A stretch of 64,000 nucleotides of DNA, taken from Calliphora vicina (Eukaryota; Arthropoda; Insecta; Diptera; Calliphoridae). The DNA lies in assembly GCF_958450345.1 (NCBI RefSeq), contig NC_088782.1, positions 5,527,501-5,591,500 of the forward strand. Direction: 5' to 3'. Every line of letters starts with the position of its first letter. Positions within the stretch are counted from its first letter, which is position 1. Shown here in pieces: positions 36,660 to 48,892 of this stretch. The notes under the pieces were generated by a model. That model saw only the letters and a list, made by a program, of their open reading frames with translations, did no database searches and had not been told where the DNA came from. The position numbers were made by a program, and so were the translations under genes.

Positions 36660-37515
36660 TAGGGTATTCAATTAATCAGGTTTAATCGGTTAATCAAGCA
36701 AATAATTAATAGGGGTTTAGATTTAATCTGTTAATAATCGGTTAATTTTAAATTATTCGATTAACCGAATTATTTTTATTTATATTTTAATTTTAAATTG
36801 AAAATAAAAACACGAATTTTATGTACTTATATAAGCAAAACATAACCATTCAACAAAACAATAAATAAATATATACACATGAGAGGTTTTTTATGATTTT
36901 AGGGAGATCTTATGAAACAATCTTTTCAAAAACGAATATAATTCAAATGCTTTCCTTTTAAATGATTTTTTTAGTTTTAATAAAACTTTACTCTTACTGA
37001 TTGTAGATGTTGGATAAATCGAAAGTAAGGCATGATAAAGAATATCCAATTTCTCAGTTTTTTCTAAGCATATAAAATCCTCCATCATACCATTTTTGGA
37101 TTTTTTTAGATTTTGAATACTTTAATAGTTTCGTTAAGTTCGGATAAAAGACTCGTTTCAGTTATGTCTTCAGTTTCGTCTATTACCATGTCGACCTCTC
37201 CATTAGGACAAAGTTCATCATAGAACGTTCTAGAAAAAATGTCATTTCCAAATACCTTGGTTTCAGTTTTCCTACTATATTTCAAAAAACTATAGCTAGA
37301 TGGGAATGTTCACGAGTTAAGAAATAAAATTTGTGTGTTTAAAACTATATTTCTACATAAGGTTCAATAAAAAGGAATTTCGGTTAATCGGTTAATCGAC
37401 ACAAATTATTCGGTTTATTTGTTATTTGAAAATCGTCATTTTTAAATTATTCGAATAGTTAACCGACGAAAATTAATCGGTTAACCGATTACCGGTTAAT
37501 CGATTGAATACCCTA
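36660..37515 (-). mobile_element. hAT relic D, 856 bp, 8-bp target duplication GTAAATAT
   Basis: The ends are TAGGGTATTCA and TGAATACCCTA with identical GTAAATAT flanks at 36652-36659 and 37516-37523. Subterminal runs of CGGTTAATCG-type sequence lie at both ends. The minus strand retains the C-terminal part of a hAT transposase. It is inserted in the Transib-type element. Confidence 0.92.
36891..37262 (-). pseudogene. hAT transposase C-terminal remnant
   Basis: The minus strand reads through TFYDELCPNGEVDMVIDE to a stop near 37,110. In another frame it then reads LDILYHALLSIYPTSTISK, which resembles the hAT C-terminal dimerisation phrase (L-S-I-P-x-T-S-x-x-S-E). The expected Glu is replaced by Lys in this reading, and the frame is broken, so it is non-functional. 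Confidence 0.65.
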
Positions 37516-38000
37516 GTAAATATCGATTTACCTGGGCAAACAGTACAATTTTTATTTTTTAATTTCTTAATAAATATATATCTATCAAAAGAATCAAAAA
37601 TAATGAGGATCAGTTACATAGTTTTCGATATATTGTATCTGAAAGCGGACCAAATTACTCTGTTTTATTGAAAACTAAAAATCAGTCAACTTTGAAGGGC
37701 TATATCTTCTGAATAAAATAAGAGTAATAAGAGTAGCATTATTGAAATCTTTGGACAATTTACTGTAAAAGAGTTTTATTCAATATTTTTTAGGGGCACA
37801 TGAAATTTTGATTTTTGCAACCTCGCTTGTTTTACGGGCGCCACTGTGCGACGTCCGATTTCAGTAAATATTTGGGGGTATTTTTAAAATTATTTGGAGT
37901 ATAATATTCTGAATAGGCTATATTTAAAACTCATAACAGTAAAGAAATTTGACTTATACGACAAAATATGACAAACAAATTATTTAAAATTTAAACTTTT

Positions 38001-39200
38001 TTTTCCCCCTTGTATATCCTCATAAAAAATCTAAAGTATGTTTAAGAAAACAAAAAAAGGTCTATGATTTGATTAATATTTCCAACACATAATAACTGGA
38101 GTAAATTTCGTTAAAATCAGATATGATAATAACGACTATTGTCCGTTTTGGAATGGATACAATATAAACCTTTTAGGATATGTTCAAAAATTTTCCTTTT
38201 AAAATAATTTTTTCCTTTAATATCTCATTTGTTATTTACCTGTAATAGGTAATAGGAAATCCCTCAAAAACTTTGGCTTTAAAATATAAAAAAAAATAAT
38301 TTAAATGTGGTTTTAATCTATTTGACAAATAAAACATCCAATTACATATATTTTTAATTTAATGGAAACTAAATATTTTAAAAATAATCTAAAATCTAAT
38401 AAATATTTGTAAAAAAAAACTAATTAAATAATACAGGACTAGATTTGTAACAAATATTTTCCTTTTACTAAACACATTAAATATTAAATTATTATAACAT
38501 CGAAACTTTGCAACATTTATGTTGTTGTCTATGAACTATTATCTACAACTAGAATTAAACTATTTGTGTATGTAAGTTAGTGTAAAAGATGTAAAGACAA
38601 ACAACAAATAGGTTGTGTGGCACGAATAAGTTTTAGCAAAAGACGCACAATTTATACAATGTTGAGAACAAATAAAACCAAAAAACCAACTGAGAACAGT
38701 GTAACCTAGAAATGAGCAATTTAGTAGAAAGACAAGAGAGAAAGAAAAAGAGAAATAATTGAATATATGTATGTTTGTGTGTGTGTGTACTCTCTAGTAT
38801 GAGCTAGAATTAAGGATAAAGCAGAGTAAAATTAAATAAAAGCTTTTATTGCTGCAGAATTTAAGTATAATAAAAGTTTTATCTAAATATTTGTTCAAGT
38901 TTTTTTTCTTTCTTTCTATTCTATTCTAAATAAAACAAATACGAAAACATAGAAACATTAGTTTTAACACATAAAACTACATTGACATATTTTCTATTAT
39001 TTTTTGTAGATTTTTGTGGCATTTAGAAATGGTAGAAAAAATAGAAAGGAAAACAAGTGAATTCTTGTTGTGTCCCAATACAGTGAGTGCTATTAGTTTA
39101 GGAAATTGAATGTACACACTCAAACATAATACAAATAATTCCTTTAATGTGTTGTTATTTTAAGTGCCATTATCCATTACATTACATTATGCATTATACT
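38001..39200. other. Intron 1, no gene recognised
   Basis: AT-rich DNA with a TG microsatellite near 38,770-38,790. No exon was recognised. Confidence 0.55.
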
Positions 39201-39600
39201 ACAAAAAATTACTTTGTATTCTAGGGATTTTTTTTTTTTTTTTGGAAAACAGGAAAAGTTAAAAGAAAAACAAAATGGAACTACAAGTACGCATATAGAT
39301 ACATACATACATTCATATACATACATATAAATACTTAACAACACCTACATTACAATATCCTAGAAAATACATGTCCAGAACATGCAGGGCTATAAAATAT
39401 AAAACAACACAAAAAATTACTTTGTATTCTAGGGATTTTTTTTTTTTTTTTGGAAAACAGGAAAAGTTAAAAGAAAAACAAAATGGAACTACAAGTACGC
39501 ATATAGATACATACATACATTCATATACATACATATAAATACTTAACAACACCTACATTACAATATCCTAGAAAATACATGTCCAGAACATGCAGGGCTA
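39201..39600. repeat. Exact 192-bp tandem duplication
   Basis: 39201-39392 and 39409-39600 appear identical, including a 16-base T run, with a 16-bp spacer between them. Both contain the ATACATACATACATTCATAT simple-repeat patch. No protein-coding content. Confidence 0.93.
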
Positions 39601-40263
39601 ATAATGTTGCTGCTGACGATGGCGATGATGATGGTACTGATTGTACGGCCCTATGAGGGTCATTGAAAATGCTTTTATTTAAATAAATACAACTTTTTTC
39701 CATCTTTCTTTTATATTTTATTTGCAGCTTGTTTTTTTTCATGCTCTTATATATATTTTTTTTATTTTTTGCTGGTAAAAAAAAACCTAAACATACAAAA
39801 ACCTACAATTTAAGTTACAGTTTGCTGCTGTCGTTGCTGTTACATCTTACAAGAAATGTTTGCAATCTAGATTTTGTTATTAAGGGCGTCGCCACGTATT
39901 TTGACACGTTTAACACACACACACAGCTCGGCATAGCTTCACAAACACTCGCACTTTTGTGCACACATACCCTGTTACAAAACATGAAATAATTACATAT
40001 ACACACACAAAAGATCCAGCAGCTGCTTGCCAAAAACATGGCAAAAATGTTGAATTTCTTTTTTTCCAGTTTTTTTCTTAATTTTTGCTTTTTTTTCTCT
40101 TTTCTGTTAAAACGAAGTAAGTGAAGCATCCATCCGTTTATTCGTTCGCTTACTTGAACATAATGGACACAAGTCACACTCTCCACCAAACTGAAACTCA
40201 AACACACATAAACTCATACTTTGGTGTTTTTAACCACTTGCATACATTGAAATATACACATAC
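39601..40263. other. Intron 1, no gene; simple repeats
   Basis: GAT/CTG-type patches near 39,610-39,640 and CA repeats at 39,913-39,925 and 40,000-40,010. Overlapping long frames on both strands here are microsatellite artefacts. Confidence 0.55.
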
Positions 40264-41451
40264 TAGGGTGGCGCTTATTTTGCCACTTTGCGATGCTTTA
40301 AATAGCAAAATCGGATAACAGTTAGGGGTTACATATTTTGGACCAAAATAGCTACTTTTTTCCAATTTTAAAAAAAAAGATCAATTTTCAATTTTTCTCA
40401 TTCTAAACTGGTGAGTTAAATTGATGATATTTACAGTGATAGTAATTTCGACATAAAAGGCTACTGATGATGTGAATGGGCTAACCGCGATAATGTATTA
40501 CATTCAGCCATGTATCACTGTGCTACGATGGAAAAAAAACTTGGAAAACGACCTAGCGTAGGTTAAAGGGCTTGCTGAGTAGATTACAAATTATGTCAAA
40601 AAATTTCCAAAACACCCTCAAATTCAGAAGTTATTCTGAAAAAACCCGTTTTCAGTGATGTCCGTCAGTAGCTCAGTCAGTCTCTGTCCGACTTTAAATT
40701 TTTAAACAGGGTTGGAAAGAAAACTGTTACGCTTTAAAATGACGTTAATTTTTTGATACATTTGTTAGTTATAAGCAGGGCAACCAAAAATATGCAATAT
40801 CATATTTTTAGCTGTGCGTCGTATAATCATATGAGTTAGTTATTTATCCATTTCAGACAATTTTAAGAATTTTGACATCGTTTTGTTAGTGCATATTTTT
40901 GCATATTTTGGTCTCTACTGCATATTTTAGCATATTTCGCGTTTTATAGCATAGTTTTGCATATTTAACTCATAACTGCATATTTTTGTTGCATATTTTC
41001 TTTTTTTTTTCATTATTTTGTTTTATAAATATAATTTTATTATTTGTATTGTAATTTTTAATTTTCATATTTTACTATTTTGTTAAGTCCAAGCTAATGT
41101 TAAATGTCAATAGAAGATTACATTGGCTGGGGTACATCTGATCAATAGTACTATTGATAATGTCACTAGTAAATCACTACAAATTCACTATTTGCATTCC
41201 ATGCAGGGATGTTATTATGGACAACTTAAGTAAATTGCACTTTAACAAAATGTTGGATACATTAAAAAAAACTTAAGGTAGCTTGAGATAGTTATTGTTG
41301 GGCATTAATAGTTTACCACTAATATAAAATTAAACAACTATTCAACAAATGTTCAGAATATTAAGATCCACCGAAAATCTTGTGTTCAAAGCCGTTGATA
41401 GATTTACACAAATTGTAACGAAGATATTAAGAAATCATTAAACAACAATAT

Positions 41452-41829
41452 ATATGGATATCGATGGACGAAACAATGGATGAGAAAGGAAGAAACATAG
41501 GTAATGTCACGGTATTTAGAGTCCCAATGAAAAAAAAATTATAAAAAATCAAAAAGGTTATTCCACAATTGTATGGCTTTTCGATAATTCTATTTAAATT
41601 TTGGAAGCCGAATTTATTTATATGTTAATGTACATACATGATGAATGCTCCAAAATCTATTGCAATTTTTTACCAAGAAAACATAACGCATATGGAGAAG
41701 TTTTTGAAACATAATTCAAATGATAAAAAAGTGGTTTTAAAAGCTTTATGTAGAATAGAAACACGTCGAGAAATTTATCCGGAACATCCTCTCCCTACTG
41801 ATCGTATAAACATTAGGGAACATGCTTGA
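41452..41829 (+). pseudogene. hAT transposase relic in element E
   Basis: From 41,452 the + strand reads IWISMDETMDEKGRNIGNVT. This matches the hAT core phrase W-x-S-x-D-E-T-T-D … G-R around a catalytic Asp in several animal hAT lineages. After frame breaks, a frame at 41,638-41,829 (starting MMNAPKSIAIF) continues. Most of the expected transposase is lost. It belongs to a different hAT lineage from elements A-D. Confidence 0.65.
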
Positions 41830-41904
41830 AGTATTAGGCAGTTTAAAAGATGAGACAAATCAATTGATTAAGATCGTCTAAAAAACTCTACGGAAATATA
41901 AAAC

Positions 41905-42154
41905 AACACAGAGAAAACAGATTCGTGATAGCAACCGAATTTGTTGCCAATCGAATGATTCGGTTGCACACATAGCATTTTTCAGTTCTAACAACAGAAA
42001 GTCAGTTGATAAAGAAGAATTTCAGTTGAGGCAACCAAACTTTAGTTACCCATTCCAAAATATTGTAGCCACAACTGTAAAATTCGGTCACTAAGATAGA
42101 ACCATTCGATTAGAAACAAATTCGGTTGCTATCACCTATCTGTTTTCTCTGTGT
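41905..42154. mobile_element. MITE (ACACAGAGAAAACAGA ends), copy 2
   Basis: The ends ACACAGAGAAAACAGATTC and, in complement, ACACAGAGAAAACAGATAG are inverted. Inside, ATAGCAACCGAATTTGTTGC pairs with GCAACAAATTCGGTTGCTAT-like sequence. It is nested in hAT relic E and shared with 27,408-27,631. Confidence 0.8.
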
Positions 42155-42609
42155 ACTTATTTAAATTTTTTTGTGCATATTTAAACTTGTCCTGCCTATA
42201 ACAAAAACATTTCATCTACTTGAGATCTTAATATTTTGTAATGCGGTTTTAACACTCATTTAGTAGTTATTAGTATCGAAAAAATGTATTTAAATTTTAG
42301 AAATTTCGTTAAAAAAAAATTTTGAAAATATAAAATTTTGGATTTGAAATATGTATAAAATCTATAAAAGAAAATTTTTATATTTAAACATATATGGGTA
42401 AAATAAAGGAAAAACAATTTCTGATATTTTTTTTTTTTTGTTTCAAAATATAATTTAAAATTTTTTGGAAAATATTTCTACTTTGACATAAAACACAACC
42501 TCATAACGTTATCCGATTTTGCTCAAATTGCCAGCATTCGATTTTTACATGAAGTAGAAAAATTTTATACTTTAGGAGCAAAGAAATTTGCAAAATAAGA
42601 GCCACCCTA

Positions 42610-43396
42610 ATGCACAAATTCTAAAACATACATACATATATCTATACTGTAGTTCCACTGTTATATAACTGTAAATAAACATATTTTTTTTGGGCGTTTG
42701 CAAAGTTATTGTTGCGGTTATCATTTAATATTGTTGTATTTTTTATTTCCTACACACACACACAGTGTCGCTATCTCAGTTTTTCCCGTTTATTATTCTC
42801 TTTTTATTTTATTTTATAAATGTCATCAAAAAAAGTATATTTTTTATAGTTTTATTACTTAAAGACAAAATTTTTGTTATTATTGTTTATATGTGTGTAT
42901 AGATGTGTATGTTTGCTGTGTTTGCTGTGACTGTGTCATATATTTCCTTTATTTATTTAACATTTTTTTTTTGCAGTTGTTGTTCTTTGTTGCCTTAACC
43001 TCCTTGCTGGGTTAAAGTGTTTCCTTTCATCATCATATTTGGCTTGTTGTTGTTCTCGTTCTTGTTCTCTTTTTTTAATAAAATGTTTTGCTGTGTTGTG
43101 ATAATTTCAATGACATGCCAAAAGCTTGTCACTTAAAAATTAAATGACTGTTTGTAACCCTTCACTTAACCTAAAAACTTCTGCAATTTAGATTTGTGTT
43201 GAGGAGGTGGACCAAGCATGAATTTTAAACAATAACACTATGCTACAAAATTAAATAAATACAAAGTTAAAATGATTTATTTGGATGAGTGATATATTTT
43301 TAGCTTTGTTTATACTAAACGAAAAATTATTAATCCGATTTTATTTTTGGTTAAACTTAGATTTTTATTGAAAAATATTTTTAATGCTATTTTTCG
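42610..43396. other. Intron 1, no gene recognised
   Basis: T-rich and TG-rich intronic DNA. Nothing supported. Confidence 0.55.
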
Positions 43397-43695
43397 GACC
43401 TAAGTTTTTATTTGAGCAAAAAAAAAATTTTAAAAATTGTATTCAAAAATTGTATATCTTGAGTCACAAAACATTTATTTTGCTATATATGCCACTCGCA
43501 TCCCACTAAGCAACCAAATAGGTCTTAAAGGAATAGACCCAAGTTTTCTTTTGAGCAAAAAAAAAATGAATTTTAAAAAAGTTAGATTTTTCCAAAAAAA
43601 AGTCAAAAATTGCATATTTTGAGTTACAAAACATTTATTTTGATAGATATCCCACTCGCATCCCACTAAGCGACCACATAGGTCCCCAAGGAAAA
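43397..43695. repeat. Diverged tandem duplication, ~140-160-bp units
   Basis: Each unit runs from a GACCYAAGTTTTYWTTTGAGC start through ACAAAACATTTATTTTG to CACTCGCATCCCACTAAGC. Unit 1 is about 43,397-43,535 and unit 2 about 43,536-43,695. The small frames here are by-products of the repeat. Confidence 0.8.
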
Positions 43696-44435
43696 TATAT
43701 ATGCTTTATTTGAAGAAAAAATAAATCAAAAAAGTTTTTGATTTCTGAAAAAAATATTAAAATTTTTTTATTTTTTTTTTAATATTTTTTTTTCCAAAGA
43801 TGGAAGAAATAGCTATCTAAACTATTTGGGACACATTTTGCTAAGAGCAATAGGTAAAAAGTTACATGGATGAGAAAAATCACATGTTTGGCCAAAATGC
43901 CAAATTTTGAACCCATCTAACTCCGAGAGTTCTTGACTGATCTTGTTGAAAAATTGTGTCTGAATTACTATCCAATAGGTCTAACCTTGGCGCAAATTCA
44001 GCCCAATCGGAAGATATCGATTTTAAAAGTTGGTTCACTTGACGTGAAATCCCACTTATTTATTTATTTGATATTAAAAATATATAAATATAAAATTAAT
44101 ATATATAAATAGCACTGGCTGCCAAGGCCATCGTATTTACCTTCGTATTTTTTTAATTTGTTTATTAATATATAAAATGATTTTGCTGAATTTCAATAGC
44201 TTTTCAATTCTCTAAAGCACAACCTACATACAGATGGGGCCTTTGGAAAAAGGCATTCAATAACCAGACAGACATTGTATGTATATTTGTTGGTACAATA
44301 TTGTACATTTTCGAAGCAAAACAAAGCTTTGTTTTTTTTCACTATAATGCTCAATAACTAAGTCAGAGTAAATAACAGATATGTTCACTTCAAAATGACG
44401 TATCAGATATTAAAAACAAAAATTCATATACATAA
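43696..44435. other. Intron 1, no gene recognised
   Basis: AT-rich. Nothing supported. Confidence 0.5.
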
Positions 44436-44678
44436 TTGGGGGATTCATACGGTCTGCTATTATCTCATATTGTCATAATGTCCTAATATATTATGATAGT
44501 TTAAACTAATTGTTGTTGTGCTTCAAACAAAAAAGTGTTATTTTATGAAAAAACAATAAAAACAGTTCAAAAAGTCTTATTAGTTTGTTTGAAACACAAC
44601 AAAAATTTGTTTAAAATATCATAATATATTATGATATTATGACAATATGACTTAATAGCAGACCGTTTGAATCCACTA
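44436..44678. mobile_element. MITE, TTGGGGGATT ends, copy 2
   Basis: It is inverted almost throughout and matches copy 1 at 35,479-35,725, sharing CAAAAAAGTGTTATTTTATGA-type sequence at the centre. The right end is more eroded (CCACTAA for CCCCAA). Confidence 0.72.
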
Positions 44679-45635
44679 AATATATTAATGAACTAAAAAG
44701 AAGTACACGCTACTTAGAACTAGTAATTTATAACAGAAAGCCTCAATATTTTTTAAATAAAATCACCTATTTTAAACCTAAAGATTTGTTAACAAAAGTA
44801 ATCAATTATCTTTTCAATATTATTCTTTAAACCAAAAACTTGAACTATTTTCTTATGCCTGAAAAAAAATCTAAATCTTTTTCAAACTTCTTTGAAATGA
44901 AATTTTTCAAATTTTTCCTTCATTTTGTTATTTACATACATATATTTTTATTGCATTTAAAAGCATTTATTTTATTTATTTTCTCTGTGAATAAATAAAT
45001 TCTTAAGACTGCTGTTTGTGTGTGCGTGTGTGTATTTTATATCCTCTTCCTTAGCAATAAAATTCCATTTAATATATGGCGCTTGTGTTTTGAACACAAA
45101 CATACACACATGCTTACATTAATATTTTTGTATATACACAGTATATGTGTAAATGTGTATGGTAGCAGTAGTAGTTTGTGTTTATGTATAGAGTTGTACA
45201 ATTGAAGGACACTTAATGCAAATGAGCCTTAAGTTGTTGAGTGCAGTTAACAGAAAACTAATATTATGCTTGAATGGTAGTAAAATTTATGTAATAATAC
45301 ACACACATGCACATACATACAAAGAAAAAACTCACACACTTGTTAATGTCAAGTGGCGTCAATAAGGCATAGATTATATTGTTACACTTATAAGACCAGC
45401 ACTAAGACATTCAACATTTGAATCCAGTTAAAATGAATTTGTTTAACAAAATTGGTAAAAAAAAAAACTCCGATCTTAAAATAAAAATAAAATTTCGAAA
45501 AACTTGCATTAGCTGCTGCTAATGTGGAAGATTTCAGCCTGCTAGCTCCTTGCATCTGGGCTCTATCTTGTTTTCAACAGACAGTAGGACGGACAGATTG
45601 TCTTAGAATCTTATGAGAACTCATGAAATATATAA
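44679..45635. other. Intron 1, no gene; CA/TG microsatellites
   Basis: TG and CA repeats at about 45,014-45,035 and 45,300-45,310. No exon found. Confidence 0.55.
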
Positions 45636-46025
45636 TAGGTTATTCAAATTATTCGATGTTTCTCTTCTTTGAATAAAACTAATAATTCGAATAATTTAAT
45701 TTTTTTTAAAAAAACTAAAGAATGAAGTTTTTTTTTAATATTTTATTATTAACGAAACACAAAAAATATCGCTACAGTTAACAACTCAAGTCTTGATAAT
45801 GTTAAAAAACATTCCAAAAAACAAAGTCCATCATTAAATTTTCTTCCGAAATATTCTGATCAGATTCCCTTCTGAACAATCTACAAAACAATTGACTAGC
45901 AAAGTCTTTAGTTTCCGGACAGAAAACTGCCATTTTCGGATTTGACAACTTGGATTTTAATGAAATTTACCACAAAGGGTTACTCAAATCAATGACTTTT
46001 TCATCGGAAACCAATTCCAGTTCAA

Positions 46026-46772
46026 AACAAGTAAGAAAGTATGGTCGGTCAAGCCCAACCATATAATACCCTACACTAAGTAAAAGAGCAAAAACATTTT
46101 TCTTTTAAAATTTAAATAATTTATATTTTTGAGTGATTTTTGGAAGTGGCTCTAATATGGGAGCTATAACCAATTATGGACCGATCACCATGTAATTATG
46201 TCGTGTGATTTATGTCTATATTAAAGTTAGCTATGTTGAATTTTGTGTATATACCAGCATTTTTAAGAGATTTATGCAAGTTAAAGTGATTTTCGGAAAC
46301 GGGTCTATATGGGAGCTATGACTACTTATGGACCGATCGTAACAAAATTTGGTGACATGAATTTTGTATATATAAAACTTATTTGGAGCGCAATTTGTGG
46401 AGATACATGTATAAATTAAACAATTATAACCGATAAAGTCCAATTTCCAGAGGACATTTATATGGGGGCTAGGTAAAATAATGGACCGATTTCAGCCAGT
46501 TTCAAAAGCTTGGTCCTTGGGCCGAAAAAATAATATGTACCAAATTTGATCGTAATATCTTCAAAATTGCGACCTGTACTCTGCGCACAAGGTTTACATG
46601 GACAGCCAGCCAGCCGACCAGACGGACGGACGGACATCGTTTAATCGACTCAGAAAGTGATTCTAAGTCGATCGGTATACTTTAAGGTGCGTGTAAGACT
46701 AATATTTTTGGGCGTTATAAACATCTGCACAAACGCATTATACCCTCCCCACTATGGTGGTGTAGGGTATAA
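46026..46772 (+). repeat. Dispersed repeat family B, copy 1
   Basis: It starts AACAAGTAAGAAAGTATGGT then CGGTCAAGCCC, has ATAATACCCTACAC near the start and its complement GTGTAGGGTATAA at the end, GGACGGACGGACATCGTTTA and the ACTCAGAAAGTGATTCTAAG palindrome. Other copies are at 60,521-60,609 and 61,079-61,820. It is inserted in hAT relic C. A frame at 46,231-46,443 shared with the 61-kb copy reflects repeat identity, not a gene. Confidence 0.82.
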
Positions 46773-46774
46773 TT

Positions 46775-46936
46775 AAACATTTTGAAAGACTTGTTTTTAG
46801 AATTGTAACTTCTTGCAGTAATATTTATATATTTATAGAAGGAGCTATTGGTCCACTCATCTACAGTGATCGAAAGACTCCCTTTATCTTTAGTTATTTG
46901 TCTAATTTCAGAAACATTATAATTTTTGTAAGTCAT
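46775..46936 (-). pseudogene. hAT transposase fragment in relic C
   Basis: The minus strand reads QITKDKGSLSITVDEWTN then SSFYKYINITARSYNS, nearly identical to the fragment in element B (31,378-31,650), and is then cut by the family-B insertion. It is non-functional. Confidence 0.72.
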
Positions 46937-47656
46937 TATTATTTATTAAATTTGGGATTATGAAAAATTTTAAGCAATTTAATAAATTTAAATATGTAGT
47001 ATATTTATATAGATTTATTAACATAGGGTACAACTAGAGGCGCAACTGAGAGTAAAATAATTACTCTCTTCGCACGTACTTGTGATATGTGAATTCAACA
47101 TACTTGTGAGAGAATTAAACACATACAAATACTTGAAATTTTAACATCGATATTCCGATTAAATAGAAACCACTTTATTACACTTCTACATTTGGCATTT
47201 TTTTGAATACTTTTCAGGACACTTTTTTGCCGAAACACGTTAATTATGCTCAAACGAAAAAAAATATTTTTTATTAATTTCTGACAATTAATTTTATTTG
47301 TGGTGGAATTTAATTTATAGAACAGAGTTTCAATTTTTGGCATTAAAAATAGAAGAAAATTTAAATAAATTAAAATTTAAACATTTTTATACAACTCTGT
47401 GAGTCTGGTGAAAATTAAAAAGGCACCAATACAATATCAAAACTATGTACTAATACATTCTCACGACTTAGGTTTTTGACAACAGACTTAGGTTTTCTCC
47501 CTCTCAGTAACGCTTCTATGGATATATTATTCTATGTTTATTAATTTTATTCAATTATTCTACATAAAATTGTTCGAATAATTCGTTATTCGAAAATGGT
47601 AATTTTTAAATTGTACGAAGAATTATTCGTAAGAAATTATTCGATTGAATACCCTG

Positions 47657-48892
47657 ATTAATACATATTGCATTTCCAAAAACCTAAGCCTATGATTAAT
47701 ATTTATTTACAAACATACTTTAATATTAAGTATACGCCGTCATATAGCTGGCTGAATTGAAGTGAACAATTTTTTGTTTAAAAATTAGCTGACTCAATAG
47801 TAATAAATCAATCATTCAATTACAACCAAAGTATTTTTAAATATTTTTTGCCTTTAATATAAATACTGGCAATTTTTTTAGCAAAAAAAAAGAAACATAA
47901 AAACTAACAAAAAAGTGAATACTTCCTATAATTTATCACTATATGACCCAGTTTATTTTGTCATGTATTAAATTTCGCTTGTTTGGTAATTCCAAGCATG
48001 TTATAAACTTTTAGGTTTTTTTTGTTTTACGAGCTGGGTATAATAAGTGGCTTTGCACACAAAATTTTGAAATACATAAGTTTTATTTAGCCAACATAAG
48101 CTTATATTAAAATAAATAGATTAAGTTATCTTAAATTAATCAGTTTTGCAAATAGAAATAACTCAAAGAATAATATAATTTAAAGTATATTGTTTTAATT
48201 CATTGTTGAAAAAAAATTTCAAAGAATCTTTTACTTTCACCCTCGTATTAAACGGAAAACAAAAACTTGAAACCAAAAGAAAAGCAATAAAAACCAAAAA
48301 AAAGGCAACAAAACCCCACAACCAACGTAATAAAATGAAAAAAATAATAGTTAAAGTTATGGAAAATAAGTTGGCACAAGACGGAAACAGTTGCCAATAA
48401 TATTTTCAGTGTAAGAAACGAAACATGAAAAAAGAAACAAGAAACGAGAAACAAAAACTAAAACAACAGCTTTTAAATAAATGTAAGAACTAACAAAATG
48501 ACTTACAACAACTAACAACAAGGCACAGCTTGTCAAAATTTATTGACAGTGTTTGTTAAAGTGTATTACAGTTTGTTACTTTTTAAATTTATTTCTTATA
48601 TCAGTTTCTACTGCTACTACACCCTCGCTCTCAATAGCTTTTCTTTACCATTATTAATAGTATTGTAAAGTTTCATCAATATTGTAAAGTTTGAAAATAG
48701 TTTCTTATGCCATAAACATAAAACAATACGCACACACGTGCATGAGTTCAAATCCCAGTAGTTTTTAGGGTGGCAACTACTTAGGAAAATATTGAGCACA
48801 AAATATCAAATATTATTCCACTTCGAAACAGGCAATTTACAGATGCGAAAGCAGAGCGCTGTGAGAAATACTAGTTATTAGTAAATAAATAA
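47657..48892. other. Intron 1, no gene recognised
   Basis: AT-rich intronic DNA. Frames at 48,203-48,454 on both strands are A/T-rich low-complexity. Nothing supported. Confidence 0.55.

Larger units (their letters stand above)
36244..37848. mobile_element. Transib-type element, non-autonomous, 5-bp target duplication CGACG
   Basis: The ends are CACAGTGGCGCC and its exact complement GGCGCCACTGTG, flanked by CGACG at 36239-36243 and 37849-37853. A CACWRTG-type terminus plus a GC-rich 5-bp duplication is the Transib pattern, the superfamily related to RAG1 and its recombination signals. No Transib transposase core was found in the interior, which is taken up in part by hAT relic D. Confidence 0.82.
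36080..38000. repeat. Family-D copy split by a Transib-type element
   Basis: Left flank CACGACTTAAGAGTTAACG and right flank TCCGATTTCAGTAAATATTT together rebuild the phrase found intact at about 14,890-14,940 (GGGTTAACGTTTTCCGATTT in complement) and at 31,775-31,810. Outer limits are approximate. Confidence 0.65.
40264..42609 (+). mobile_element. hAT-like relic E (TAGGGTGGC ends), 2,346 bp
   Basis: Terminal repeats TAGGGTGGCGCTTATTTTGC and, in complement, TAGGGTGGCTCTTATTTTGC match at 19 of 20 positions. The interior has a patch of repeated GCATATTTT words (about 40,890-40,995) and a transposase relic. No exact 8-bp duplication was seen at these limits. A MITE is nested at 41,905-42,154. Confidence 0.78.
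45636..47656 (-). mobile_element. hAT relic C, interrupted by family-B repeat
   Basis: The left end TAGGTTATTCAAAT and the right end TTGAATACCCTG are single-base variants of the family TIR. Interior segments (TTAACAACTCAAGTCTTG, CAAAACAATTGACTAGCAAA) match element B. The flanks do not show a clean 8-bp duplication. It carries a transposase fragment and the nested repeat at 46,026-46,772. Confidence 0.8.

Noticed and set aside
39815..40318. Opposing 130- and 65-codon frames
   Set aside because: They overlap CA repeats, have no recognisable domain and lie between transposons in intron 1.
43246..43260. CACTATGCTACAAA, like the left end of the 48.9-kb foldback
   Set aside because: No complementary right end or target duplication was found nearby; a lone heptamer is expected by chance.
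46231..46443. Frame conserved with 61,409-61,621
   Set aside because: Conservation is explained by two copies of dispersed family B; the whole repeat, not just the frame, is conserved.
48766..48776. TAGGGTGGCAAC resembling the end of hAT relic E
   Set aside because: No matching inverted end at a plausible distance.
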